DNA from: a virus
DNA length: 37,963 bases
IMG/VR virus record: IMGVR_UViG_3300023174_000354
Coordinates: 1-37,963 of that record
Strand: one strand, 5' to 3'
Every line of letters starts with the position of its first letter. Within the stretch, counting starts at the first letter, position 1. The notes beneath the pieces were generated by a model that saw nothing but the letters and a program-made list of their open reading frames with translations, searched no databases and was not told the origin of the DNA. Positions 6,289 to 13,940 of this stretch are shown here, piece after piece. Both the position numbers and the translations under genes were made by a program.

Positions 6289-7718
6289 TGGCAAATACAG
6301 TACGGATCAAGCGTAGGGCGCTCGGCGGCGCATCAGGCGCACCAAACACGCTGGCGCAAAGTGAGCTTGCCTATTCAGAAGTTGATCAGATTCTTTACAT
6401 CGGCCAAGGCACGGGCGGATCTGCCACCGTTGTTTCTATTGGCGGGCCTGGTGCATATGCAACCAAGGCATCTCCTGCCCTGACAGGAACGCCAACGGCA
6501 CCAACGGCTGCGAGTGGCACCAACAGCACGCAGATTGCCACAACTGCCTTTGTCACAACGGCAGTTTCATCGGTTGACGTTTCCGGCCTGCTTGGTGCGT
6601 ACCTCAAAAGTGCTGATGCGGCATCTACCTACCTGACGATTTCCAACGCGAGCAGCACCTACCTCACGCAGTCTTCTGCCAGCAGCACCTACGCTCCAAA
6701 AGCATCGCCAGCACTCACAGGCACGCCGACAGCGCCGACAGCAGCAGGCGGCACCAATTCAACACAGATTGCGACGACGGCCTTTGTAGCCTCGGCTGTG
6801 TCGTCTCTTGTGGCCTCCGCTCCAGCTGCCTTGGACACGCTCAACGAGCTTGCAGCGGCCTTGGGCAACGATGCTTCGTTCTCAACGACGATTGCCACAA
6901 GCCTGGGCGGTAAAGCCGCAAAGGCAAGCAACCTGTCTGACCTTGCTGATGCAGCTGCCGCACGCACGAACCTCGGCCTTGGCACGATGGCAACGCAGGC
7001 GGCCAATAACGTTGCGATCACTGGCGGCTCAATCGACGGCATCACCATTGATTGCGGAGAGTTTGACGTAGGCACCATCACGATTAGCGCGCAGCCTTCA
7101 AACCAGACGGCAAGCAGCGGAGCGGCCACGTTCTCTGTCACGGCATCTGTCTCGCCTGCTGGCTCGCTGTCTTACCAGTGGCAGCGTCAGGCTCTTGGCA
7201 CTGGCTCTTATGCCAACGTCTCTGGTGCAACAAGTGCAACGCTGTCGCTCACTGGCCTCACTAATGGCTCTAACAACGCAGACAACTACCGCGTGCTAAT
7301 TTCCGCAAGCGGTGCCGTGACTGTCACAAGCAACGCGGCGGCGCTGACTGTCGCTGCTGGCTCGCTGCTGACGATTGCCAGAAACAATGGCACCAGCACC
7401 TTCACCGGCTCGGGAACCACTGCCAGTCCGTTCACGCGGGCAACGGGCGTCAATCACGATGAAGCCGACGGCCTTAGTCGTTATTCGTGGACAGCAAGTG
7501 GCACGGCTACTGTCACTGTGAGGTATGACTTCTCTGATGACGACGGTGCAGACGATCCGTCATACATCAGGAAGAACGGCAGCAATGTTCACACAGTGAA
7601 CACAGGTATAAACATTACCCGCACTGTGTCCGTTGTTTCTGGCGACGTTATCACGATTGGCGTGCAGCAAACAAACGGCAGCCAATACTTCTCGAACGTG
7701 AGCGTGTCCGCTGCATGA
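6288..7718 (+). CDS. Tail fibre protein with repeats and Ig-like domain
   Basis: 476 residues. The N terminus (RIKRRALGG, then LAQSELAYSEVDQILYIGQG) looks like the capping domain of Mtd-type fibres. Two copies of a fibre repeat follow, SPALTGTPTAPTAA.GTNSTQIATTAFV, at residues about 63-90 and 140-167. NLSDLADAAAARTNLGLGTM is another common fibre motif. An Ig-like beta domain sits at about 262-355 (ISAQPSNQTASSGAATFSV, SYQWQRQ). The C-terminal 120 residues are Thr/Ser rich and may bind the receptor. The start overlaps the upstream TGA as TGATG. The architecture is strongly that of a siphophage side or tip fibre. Confidence 0.8.
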   Translation: MANTVRIKRRALGGASGAPNTLAQSELAYSEVDQILYIGQGTGGSATVVSIGGPGAYATKASPALTGTPTAPTAASGTNSTQIATTAFVTTAVSSVDVSGLLGAYLKSADAASTYLTISNASSTYLTQSSASSTYAPKASPALTGTPTAPTAAGGTNSTQIATTAFVASAVSSLVASAPAALDTLNELAAALGNDASFSTTIATSLGGKAAKASNLSDLADAAAARTNLGLGTMATQAANNVAITGGSIDGITIDCGEFDVGTITISAQPSNQTASSGAATFSVTASVSPAGSLSYQWQRQALGTGSYANVSGATSATLSLTGLTNGSNNADNYRVLISASGAVTVTSNAAALTVAAGSLLTIARNNGTSTFTGSGTTASPFTRATGVNHDEADGLSRYSWTASGTATVTVRYDFSDDDGADDPSYIRKNGSNVHTVNTGINITRTVSVVSGDVITIGVQQTNGSQYFSNVSVSAA

Positions 7719-7909
7719 TCACACTAAAGCACAGGCGAACTACGGCAGTGAAGCTTGCAGCAGCCAACCCAGTGCTTGCCGCTGGTGAGTTTGGCATTGA
7801 GTCAGACACAGGCCGCATGAAGATTGGCGACGGCACCACTGCTTGGAATCAACTGCCATACTCTCAGTCGCCCGCCACAAACCTCTACCTTTGGGCCAAC
7901 TTCCGATAG
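7715..7909 (+). CDS. Stand-alone Mtd N-terminal-like fibre cap
   Basis: 64 residues from ATG 7715 (ATGA overlap). It consists almost entirely of one motif: VLAAGEFGIESDTGRMKIGD with GTTAWNQLPY, the beta-prism cap of major-tropism-determinant-like fibres and of phage hyaluronidase-like tail proteins. Normally this cap is the N terminus of a longer fibre. Here it is a separate short gene, so it may plug or trimerise with neighbouring fibre proteins, or be a leftover of a fibre exchange. No reverse transcriptase or variable repeat is seen, so this is not a diversity-generating retroelement. Confidence 0.65.
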   Translation: MITLKHRRTTAVKLAAANPVLAAGEFGIESDTGRMKIGDGTTAWNQLPYSQSPATNLYLWANFR

Positions 7910-7918
7910 GGAAACATC

Positions 7919-8302
7919 ATGGCATCTAATCCAGTCTTTGCCGTCACGCCTCGCATTGGCGCGGTATCTGTTGCCACTGCAGACAGCAGCTACACGGCAC
8001 CTACAAACGTCGGCAACCTGATCACTGGCGCAAGCACTGGCACCCGCATTGCAGAAATCGTGGTGAAGTGTGCGGCAACCTCTGCGGCGGCTATCGTCAG
8101 GATCTTTCTCTATGACGGCACAAGTTATTGGCTCTTTGATGAAGTGACGGTTGCGGCTGCGACTGGATCAAGCACCGTGCAGCAGACTCGCGTATCAACG
8201 AGCTACAACAACCTGATTCTGCCGTCTGCGTCGTGGTCTATTCGCGTTACGACCAGCGTGGCACAGGCGACTCACGTTACCGCCTTTGGGGCCGATCTGT
8301 GA
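7919..8302 (+). CDS. Small beta-rich virion surface protein
   Basis: 127 residues from ATG 7919, after AGGGAAACATC. The composition (Ala, Thr, Ser, Val, very few charges) and alternating strands (VFAVTPRIGAVSVATADSSY; VRIFLYDGTSYWLFDEVTV) resemble head-decoration or fibre-associated beta sandwiches of aquatic phages. It lies between two fibre genes and ends in GTGA shared with the Gly-rich adhesin. A virion surface role is likely; the exact place is unknown. Confidence 0.5.
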   Translation: MASNPVFAVTPRIGAVSVATADSSYTAPTNVGNLITGASTGTRIAEIVVKCAATSAAAIVRIFLYDGTSYWLFDEVTVAAATGSSTVQQTRVSTSYNNLILPSASWSIRVTTSVAQATHVTAFGADL

Positions 8303-9171
8303 ACCAAGGCATCTATGGTCTAAGCGGCACCAGCGTCACGCCCGTACAGGGGCCGTTTAGTGGCACTGCCGATGCAAGGAAGCTGCTGGCCTTGCAGGCT
8401 CTTGTAGTTGGCGGTGGTGGCGGTGGTAATACCCGTGCAGCTGCAGCCCCTGGCGGCGGCGGTGGCGGTGGTGGCGTTGTATCGCAGACGCTCGGCATAA
8501 CGCTTCTAAATCCTTACACAGTCACGGTTGGAGGCGGTGGGTCTTCCGCTGCTGGTGCTGGATCTTACTCGCAGTTTGACAGCATTTTCGCTTTAGGAGG
8601 CGGTGCAGGAAGCGGAAACACAACCCTCACCGCTGCCTCTTATGGTGCGTCTGGAGGCGGATCGCACACCACTACTCGCATCGTCTCAGTAATCACTGCA
8701 CAGGGTTTTTCGGGTGGTGTTGCTTCTGCGTCAGTGGCGGCAGGCGGTGGCGGTGGCGCTGCTGCGATTGGTGGAGATGGAGTCGCAGGCACGGCATCTG
8801 GCTCTGGTGGTGCAGGCAGGCTGTCAAGCATTTCTGGTGCAGCCACTTCTTACGGTGGCGGTGGCGGTGGTGGTGCGTACTCAACAGGCGTGTCTGGCAA
8901 TGCAGCAGCTGGGGCTGGAGGTGCAGGCGGCGGTGGTGCTGGCGCTTCCGCTCAAGGATCAACAGCAACGGCAGGCACAGCAAACACTGGCGGTGGCGGT
9001 GGTGGTGGTGGCACTGGTGCAAACGGTGGCAGTGGCGTTGTGATCCTGCGCTGGAATGCCTCGCAGGCTATTGCAACGCTCTCTGCTGGACTGACTGGAA
9101 GGCTCACAACGGTTGGCACTGACTCTGTGCTTACGATCACGGCTGGCACTGGCACGGTCACTTGGAGCTAG
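8299..9171 (+). CDS. Glycine-rich receptor-binding tail adhesin
   Basis: 290 residues from a GTG overlapping the preceding stop. The centre, residues about 38-255, has many runs of 4-8 glycines (VVGGGGGGN, PGGGGGGGGVV, YGGGGGGGAY, NTGGGGGGGGTG), as in polyglycine-II adhesins such as T-even gp38 and similar tip proteins. GGSGVVILRW closes the Gly-rich part, a common ending in aquatic phages. The loops between glycine runs vary in length and sequence and are the likely receptor contacts. The DNA is repetitive (GGTGGC units), so copy-number change by slippage is plausible. Confidence 0.7.
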   Translation: MNQGIYGLSGTSVTPVQGPFSGTADARKLLALQALVVGGGGGGNTRAAAAPGGGGGGGGVVSQTLGITLLNPYTVTVGGGGSSAAGAGSYSQFDSIFALGGGAGSGNTTLTAASYGASGGGSHTTTRIVSVITAQGFSGGVASASVAAGGGGGAAAIGGDGVAGTASGSGGAGRLSSISGAATSYGGGGGGGAYSTGVSGNAAAGAGGAGGGGAGASAQGSTATAGTANTGGGGGGGGTGANGGSGVVILRWNASQAIATLSAGLTGRLTTVGTDSVLTITAGTGTVTWS

Positions 9172-9173
9172 GC

Positions 9174-9440
9174 ATGGCGCATTACGCATTCGTTGACGAC
9201 CAGAACGTGGTGACAGAGGTAATCGTTGGCAACGACGAGACTACTGGCGATTGGGAGACGCACTATGCAGCCATACGAGGCCAGAGGTGCCTGAGAACCA
9301 GCTACAACGCCAAGATACGCGGCAACTACGCTGGCATTGGCTACACCTACAGCGACGAGCTAGACGCATTCCTGCCGCCTTGCCCTGGTGATGGCTGGAC
9401 GCTGGACACTGCAACCTACACATGGCGCGAGGCAACCTAA
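9174..9440 (+). CDS. Aquatic-phage conserved small protein (RGNYAGIGYTY type)
   Basis: 88 residues from ATG 9174, two bases after the adhesin stop. It begins MAHYAFVDDQNVVTEVIVG and carries RTSYNAKIRGNYAGIGYTYS, then DAFLPPCPGDGWTLD and a Trp near the end. This set of motifs is widespread in cyanophages and other aquatic phages, usually near tail-fibre genes, and probably belongs to a virion or fibre-accessory protein. It supports an aquatic origin of the phage. The molecular role is unknown. Confidence 0.65.
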   Translation: MAHYAFVDDQNVVTEVIVGNDETTGDWETHYAAIRGQRCLRTSYNAKIRGNYAGIGYTYSDELDAFLPPCPGDGWTLDTATYTWREAT

Positions 9441-9763
9441 TGCCGCAGCGGATGCCAGCCTATGTGCCACCGCGCGTGCGTGAGCATCGCACCAAGCGTG
9501 ACGACACGGCACGGCCCAACGCACACCAGCGAGGCTACTGCTCCAAGGCGTGGGCAAGGATCAGGCAGGCCGTGCTGATACGCGATGCTTGGCAATGTCA
9601 GGAGTGCGGGCGAGTCTGTGCAGACAAGCGTGAGGCTCACGTTGACCACATCACACCAAAGGCGCAAGGCGGGCTTGATACCCTAGAGAACTGCCGCACG
9701 CTGTGCATCAGATGCCACGGCAGGAAGACGGTGATGGAGCAGCGGCGGCACGCTGGCGGATAG
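9440..9763 (+). CDS. HNH endonuclease next to the terminase
   Basis: 107 residues from ATG 9440, which shares its A with the upstream TAA. The HNH core is clear: CQECGRVC, then HVDHITPKAQGGLDTLENCR with the catalytic DH, then LCIRCHGRK supplying two zinc Cys. RDAWQCQ is the usual lead-in. HNH proteins beside the small terminase gene are common in HK97-like phages, where they help cut DNA at packaging sites. Its place just before terS and terL supports the same role. A free-standing homing nuclease is less likely because of the tight operon fit. Confidence 0.85.
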   Translation: MPQRMPAYVPPRVREHRTKRDDTARPNAHQRGYCSKAWARIRQAVLIRDAWQCQECGRVCADKREAHVDHITPKAQGGLDTLENCRTLCIRCHGRKTVMEQRRHAGG

Positions 9764-9855
9764 GGGTGGGTCGGATCATACAGGGTCAAAAAACAATAAA
9801 CCCCGGTTGTGTGCTGGGGGTACGCGGGGCCGTAATTGGAAGTTGAGGTAAGGCC
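9764..9855. other. Intergenic region before terminase; candidate packaging site
   Basis: This 92-base gap is one of the few spaces in the late operon. It contains AAAAAACAATAAA, then GC-rich repeats (CCCCGG, CTGGGGG, GCGGGG), and GAGGTAAGG just before the terS GTG. Gaps between the HNH gene and terS often hold the cos site in related phages. I see no decisive palindrome, so this is only a location guess. Confidence 0.25.
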
Positions 9856-10314
9856 GTGGGTAAGGGCCGCAAACCAACGCCTAGGGCAATCCTTAACCTG
9901 CGCGGCTCGCGCGTTAGAGGGCCGCACAAGGGCGGATTAGAGGCGCCCGCTGGCATCCCAGCCGCTCCCGCATGGCTGTGCGATATGGCCCGCAAAGAGT
10001 GGCAGCGGATCGTGCCAATGCTGGAGGCATCAAAGGTTATGTCTCCGCGCCACCAGCAGACGTTGGCGGCGTACTGCGATGCCTTGGCAGACATGGTACA
10101 AGCCGATACGGAACTGCGCGAGCAGGGCAGGACTGTCACAGACGATAAGGGCAGGCAGTCCAATCACCCGGCGTGGAACAGGAAGCGTGACGCACGGAAC
10201 CAGATGCTGAAGTTTGCGTCCGAGTTCGGTCTGACGGCATCTGCACTGGCGAGGGTCTCATCTGTTGACCAAGGCCCGCAAGAAGACGACGAAGACGCCC
10301 GCATGTTCGCCTGA
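9856..10314 (+). CDS. terS: Terminase small subunit, P27/HK97 type
   Basis: 152 residues from GTG 9856 preceded by GAGGTAAGG. The start GKGRKPTPRAILNLRGS and AARPEWxRI-like AWLCDMARKEWQRIVPML match the P27-family small terminase. LAAYCDALADM, SNHPAWNRKRDARNQ and EFGLTASALARV are further hallmarks in the usual order. It binds the packaging site and recruits the large subunit. The gene overlaps terL by 50 bases. Length is typical for the family. Confidence 0.85.
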   Translation: MGKGRKPTPRAILNLRGSRVRGPHKGGLEAPAGIPAAPAWLCDMARKEWQRIVPMLEASKVMSPRHQQTLAAYCDALADMVQADTELREQGRTVTDDKGRQSNHPAWNRKRDARNQMLKFASEFGLTASALARVSSVDQGPQEDDEDARMFA

Positions 10315-11827
10315 CTCGCAGGCTGCACAGGATGCTGTGCGGTTCTTTGAGAAGCACCTGACTCACAGCAAGGGTGAGCTAGGCGGCAAGGCGTTCCTGC
10401 TCGAGCCGTGGCAGAAGGACTACATCGGCAAGCTGTTCGGCACAATGAACGGCGACGTGCGTCAGTACCGCACAAGCCTGCTGGCGATCCCTCGCAAGAA
10501 CGGAAAGAGCACGCTGTGTGCTGGGATTGCGCTGAAGCTGATGTTCGATGGTGAGCCGGGTGCCGAGATCTACTCGTGCGCTGCCGATCGTGACCAGGCC
10601 CGGCTCGTGTTCGAGATGGCGAAGGTCTGCGTCGAGGCGTCTCCTCAGTTGCGGAGCAGGCTGCGAGTCTTTCGGAACTCAATCGTCCGAGAGGACACGC
10701 ACACGACGTACAAGGCTCTGTCCGCCGAGGCGTTCACTAAGCACGGCCTCAACGCTCACGGCATCATCTTCGACGAGCTGCACGCCCAGCCTGACCGGGA
10801 ACTCTGGGACGTGATGACCACGAGCACGGGAGCCAGGCGGCAGCCGCTGTGCGTGGCGATCACGACGGCAGGCTACGACCGCAAGAGCATCTGCTGGGAA
10901 ATCTGGCGTTATGCCGTAGCCGTGCGGGACGGTGCGATCAAAGACCCGACGTTCCTACCGGCGATCTACGCTGCTGATCCCGCAGACGATTGGACTGCCG
11001 AGGCTACGTGGCGGAAAGCGAATCCAAACCTCGGCGTGTCGGTGAAGCTCGACGACCTGCGTGTCAGGTGCAAGCGGGCACAGGACATGCCGACTGAGGA
11101 GAACACCTTCAAGCGGCTCCACCTCAACATGTGGACCGAGCAGGATACTCGCTTCCTGCAGATGGCTCACTGGGCTCAGGGCGACAAGCCATGCCCTGTC
11201 ATGCTCGACGGGCGGGAGTGCTTCGCCGGCCTCGACCTCGCAACCACGTACGACACAACCTGCTTCTGCATGCTGTTTCAGCTTGACGACGGAACCTTCT
11301 GGGCCGAGCCTCACTTCTGGATTCCAGAGGAGAACATGCGGGACCGGGTGAAGCGGGACCGCGTGCCGTACGACCAGTGGGCAAAGGAAGGCAAGCTGCA
11401 CCTCACGCCGGGCAACGTGACCGACTTTGACCAGGTGCGTGCCGACATCGTCGCTCTGTCGAAGAAATACAACATCCGGCAGGTGGCAATTGACCGCTGG
11501 AACGCCACGCAGCTGTCAACGCAACTGCAAGGCGACGGCATAAACGTACTAGGCTTTGGGCAGGGCTACGGCTCCATGAGTGCACCGACAAAGGCACTTG
11601 AGGCTGCCGTGGTTGGTGGCAAGCTGCTGCACGGCGGGCATCCGGTGCTGGCGTGGCAGGCGTCGAACGTGGCAGTGCAGAGCGACCACGCCGGGAACAT
11701 CAAGCCAAGCAAGGCAAAGAGCAGCGAGCGGATTGACGGCATCGTCGCCCTGGTCATGGCACTCGGCATCCACGCGACATCGACCGCACCGGCACCAGAA
11801 CAATCTTGGGACATCACCGTCTTATGA
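10265..11827 (+). CDS. terL: Terminase large subunit (ATPase/nuclease)
   Basis: 520 residues. The Walker A region is AIPRKNGKST (about 74-83) and Walker B is GIIFDELH (about 166-173), followed by the coupling region MTTSTGARRQP. The RNase-H-like nuclease half carries Asp in FAGLDLATTYD, Asp in QVAIDRWNATQL and the late Asp in ERIDGIVALVMALG. This is the HK97-type motor that pumps DNA into proheads and cuts it. The frame starts at TTG 10265 inside terS; GTG 10336 is the only other plausible start before the conserved ATPase start, so an unusual start codon is likely. It overlaps the portal gene by ATGA. Confidence 0.92.
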   Translation: MTKARKKTTKTPACSPDSQAAQDAVRFFEKHLTHSKGELGGKAFLLEPWQKDYIGKLFGTMNGDVRQYRTSLLAIPRKNGKSTLCAGIALKLMFDGEPGAEIYSCAADRDQARLVFEMAKVCVEASPQLRSRLRVFRNSIVREDTHTTYKALSAEAFTKHGLNAHGIIFDELHAQPDRELWDVMTTSTGARRQPLCVAITTAGYDRKSICWEIWRYAVAVRDGAIKDPTFLPAIYAADPADDWTAEATWRKANPNLGVSVKLDDLRVRCKRAQDMPTEENTFKRLHLNMWTEQDTRFLQMAHWAQGDKPCPVMLDGRECFAGLDLATTYDTTCFCMLFQLDDGTFWAEPHFWIPEENMRDRVKRDRVPYDQWAKEGKLHLTPGNVTDFDQVRADIVALSKKYNIRQVAIDRWNATQLSTQLQGDGINVLGFGQGYGSMSAPTKALEAAVVGGKLLHGGHPVLAWQASNVAVQSDHAGNIKPSKAKSSERIDGIVALVMALGIHATSTAPAPEQSWDITVL

Positions 11828-13104
11828 GTGAAAATGCCGTCCACGACTGGAAGATGATCGACCTCCGTGGAGTCGATTGGACCGAGAGCTCCAACCGGAC
11901 GCCGTCCGGCATCCGCGTCACGGCTGACAACTCCATGGCGTGCTCGGCCTACACGGCCTGCATCCGGGTCATCTCGGACGCCGTGAGCTCGCTGCCGCTG
12001 CACGTCTACGAGCGGCTGGCCAATGGCGGCAAGTCGAAGGCCCCGACGCATCCCGTGTATCGGCTCCTGCACGCACAGCCCAACCCGTGGCAGACGGCGC
12101 AGGAGTTCCGCGATTGGATGACCGGCATGTACCTGCACTACGGTGCGTCGTACGCAGAGATCCGCCCTGGTGCTCGAGGTGCCGTGTCGGAACTGTGGCC
12201 GCTGCATTCGTCTCGCATGGAGGCAGAGCGGCTTGAGGATGGCCGGCTGCGGTACAAGTACCGCGAGCCGAGCGGCAAGGTCACCTACTACTCTCAGGAT
12301 CAGATCTTCGCTCTGCGGTTTACAACCGAGGACGGGATCAAGGCGCTGCCGACCTACAAAATTTTTCAGAACGCTATTGGGCTGGCTCAGGCTCTTGAGG
12401 CTCACGGGTCTACCTACTTCGGCAACGGTGCCAGGCCCGGCATCGTGCTTGAGTCAGACAACCCGATCCCGCCCGAGGCGTCTGAGCGTCTGCGTGAGCA
12501 GTGGGAGCGGATGCACCGTGGCCCAGATCGTGCGTTCCGCACTGCCGTCCTGCCAAATGGCGTGAAGGCTCACGAGCTGTCCGGCAGCAACGAGGCGGCT
12601 CAGTTCCTTGAGACTCGGCAGTATCAGGTGATTGAGATCTGCCGTGCGTTCCGCGTGCCTCCGCACATGATCCAAGACCTGACGCGAAGCACGTACAGCA
12701 ACATTGAAGTGCAGGGTACTGAGTTCGTTCAGCACTGCCTGCTGCCGCACCTCAAGCGTTGGGAAGCTGCGATCTCGCGAGACCTGATCGTGGACGACGA
12801 GACGTACTTTGCCGAGCACAGCGTTAGCGGCCTGCTCCGTGGTGATCACGCGAGTCGATCTGCCTACTACGTGTCGGCTCTGCAGAACGGCTGGATGAGC
12901 ATCAACGAGATCCGCGAGCTCGAGAACCTCAACCCGATCGGGCCAGAAGGCGACAAGCACTTCGTTCAGTTGAACATGACGACGCTTGACAAGGTTGGCC
13001 AGGAGCCTGCAGCAGAGCAGATGCCAGCCGAGCCTGTGGCCGGCACGCAGGAAGACAACACAGAGGACATGACAACCGCTCAGGAGGTGCCAAGTGGAAA
13101 TTGA
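11824..13104 (+). CDS. Portal protein, HK97 family
   Basis: 426 residues from ATG 11824. Hallmarks in order: AYTACIRVISDAVSSLPLHV at residues about 39-58, HPVYRLLHAQPNPWQT, FRDWMTGMYLHYGASYAEI, then AFRVPPHMIQDLTRSTYSNI in the second half, and EIRELENLNPIGPEGD near the end. These are typical of HK97/phi-C31-type portals. The dodecamer forms the DNA gate at the capsid vertex. The tail after residue about 395 is acidic and low-complexity (TQEDNTEDM). It follows terL and precedes the protease, the standard order. Confidence 0.92.
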   Translation: MSENAVHDWKMIDLRGVDWTESSNRTPSGIRVTADNSMACSAYTACIRVISDAVSSLPLHVYERLANGGKSKAPTHPVYRLLHAQPNPWQTAQEFRDWMTGMYLHYGASYAEIRPGARGAVSELWPLHSSRMEAERLEDGRLRYKYREPSGKVTYYSQDQIFALRFTTEDGIKALPTYKIFQNAIGLAQALEAHGSTYFGNGARPGIVLESDNPIPPEASERLREQWERMHRGPDRAFRTAVLPNGVKAHELSGSNEAAQFLETRQYQVIEICRAFRVPPHMIQDLTRSTYSNIEVQGTEFVQHCLLPHLKRWEAAISRDLIVDDETYFAEHSVSGLLRGDHASRSAYYVSALQNGWMSINEIRELENLNPIGPEGDKHFVQLNMTTLDKVGQEPAAEQMPAEPVAGTQEDNTEDMTTAQEVPSGN

Positions 13105-13729
13105 ACGCCGTGACTTTGCGTTTGAGGACGACAACGAGCTGATCGTGGAAAGCCGGGCCGATGGCCGTGCAGCCATCGTCGGATACGCCGCCGTCTACAA
13201 CCGTCTGTCGCTTGATCTCGGCGGCTTCCGCGAGGAGATCCTGCCTGGAGCCTTCGACAAGATCCTGACCCGCCAGAGAGGCAAGCAGGACGTTGTGGCA
13301 CTATTCAACCACGACAGCAACATTGTGCTGGGCCGCACGTCGAGCGGGACGCTGGAACTGTCCAGTGACGAGAAGGGGCTGCGGTACGTTGTGACGCCAC
13401 CCGTGAGCCGTGCCGACGTGATGGAGCTCATATCTCGGCGCGACGTGCGCGGCTCGTCCTTTGCGTTCACCGTGGACAAGGGCGGCGAAGGCTTCCGCCA
13501 GGGCGAGGACGGCAACGCCGTCAGGCAGATCCGCGAGGTGTCTGGCCTTTACGATGTCGGGCCTGTTCTAGTCCCTGCCTATCCCAGCACATCCGCTGCC
13601 GTGGCCATGCGGTCATATGAGGCGTGGTTGCAGTCGCAGCAGACCGTAGAGATTCCTGCTGAGATCGCCAAGCGTTCGCTGGTGCGTGACGCAGCTGCTG
13701 CGTGGACACTGAGGCTGCGAAATGTCTGA
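13094..13729 (+). CDS. Prohead maturation serine protease (U35 / HK97 gp4 type)
   Basis: 211 residues from GTG 13094, preceded by AGGAGGTG. GRAAIVGYAAVYNRLS and EILPGAFDKIL are the usual entry motifs; FNHDSNIVLGRTSSGTL carries the catalytic His; DVRGSSFAFTV holds the catalytic Ser; DVGPVLVPAYPSTSAAV is the conserved late strand. It cleaves the N-terminal scaffold domain of the capsid protein during assembly. It overlaps the portal by 11 bases and the zinc-finger peptide by 8 bases. Confidence 0.9.
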   Translation: MEIERRDFAFEDDNELIVESRADGRAAIVGYAAVYNRLSLDLGGFREEILPGAFDKILTRQRGKQDVVALFNHDSNIVLGRTSSGTLELSSDEKGLRYVVTPPVSRADVMELISRRDVRGSSFAFTVDKGGEGFRQGEDGNAVRQIREVSGLYDVGPVLVPAYPSTSAAVAMRSYEAWLQSQQTVEIPAEIAKRSLVRDAAAAWTLRLRNV

Positions 13730-13892
13730 CGTTCGGTGCCAGTGTGGTGAGCGTCTGCGTTGCCGATCCAGCCGGCCTGTCGGCAATGAGAGGCAGCAGT
13801 ATCTGCGCTGCCCGAGGTGTGGCGCTCGCGGCGTTGCGTTTGTGAAAACAACACATTCCGAGGTGCGGTTCTGCAAGGGGCCACGCCCCTAA
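13722..13892 (+). CDS. Small zinc-finger protein, Ogr/Delta- or Com-like
   Basis: 56 residues from ATG 13722, inside the last codons of the protease gene. Four Cys in two pairs, VRCQCGERL and LRCPRCGARG, with further Cys near both ends. The layout C-x-C, then SR, then QQYLRCPRCG, then VAFVKTTHSE resembles the Ogr/Delta late-gene activators of P2-like phages and Mu Com, which are zinc-binding. It is too short to be more than one finger. Role may be control of late transcription or translation; this is inferred from pattern only. Confidence 0.55.
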   Translation: MSDVRCQCGERLRCRSSRPVGNERQQYLRCPRCGARGVAFVKTTHSEVRFCKGPRP

Positions 13893-13940
13893 TGCGACGG
13901 TGAACTCCACGGCAATTCCGCCGCAGGAGATTTACCGCAC

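Noticed and set aside
8401-9043. CRISPR-like or satellite repeat from GGTGGC units
   Set aside because: The units are codons of glycine runs in an open reading frame, of irregular spacing and without spacers.
7715-9171. Diversity-generating retroelement suggested by the Mtd-like cap
   Set aside because: No reverse transcriptase and no template/variable repeat pair is visible in the window; the cap alone is common in fibres.
11566-12405. Long minus-strand frame of 279 codons
   Set aside because: It is a shadow of terL and the portal, with no motif of its own.
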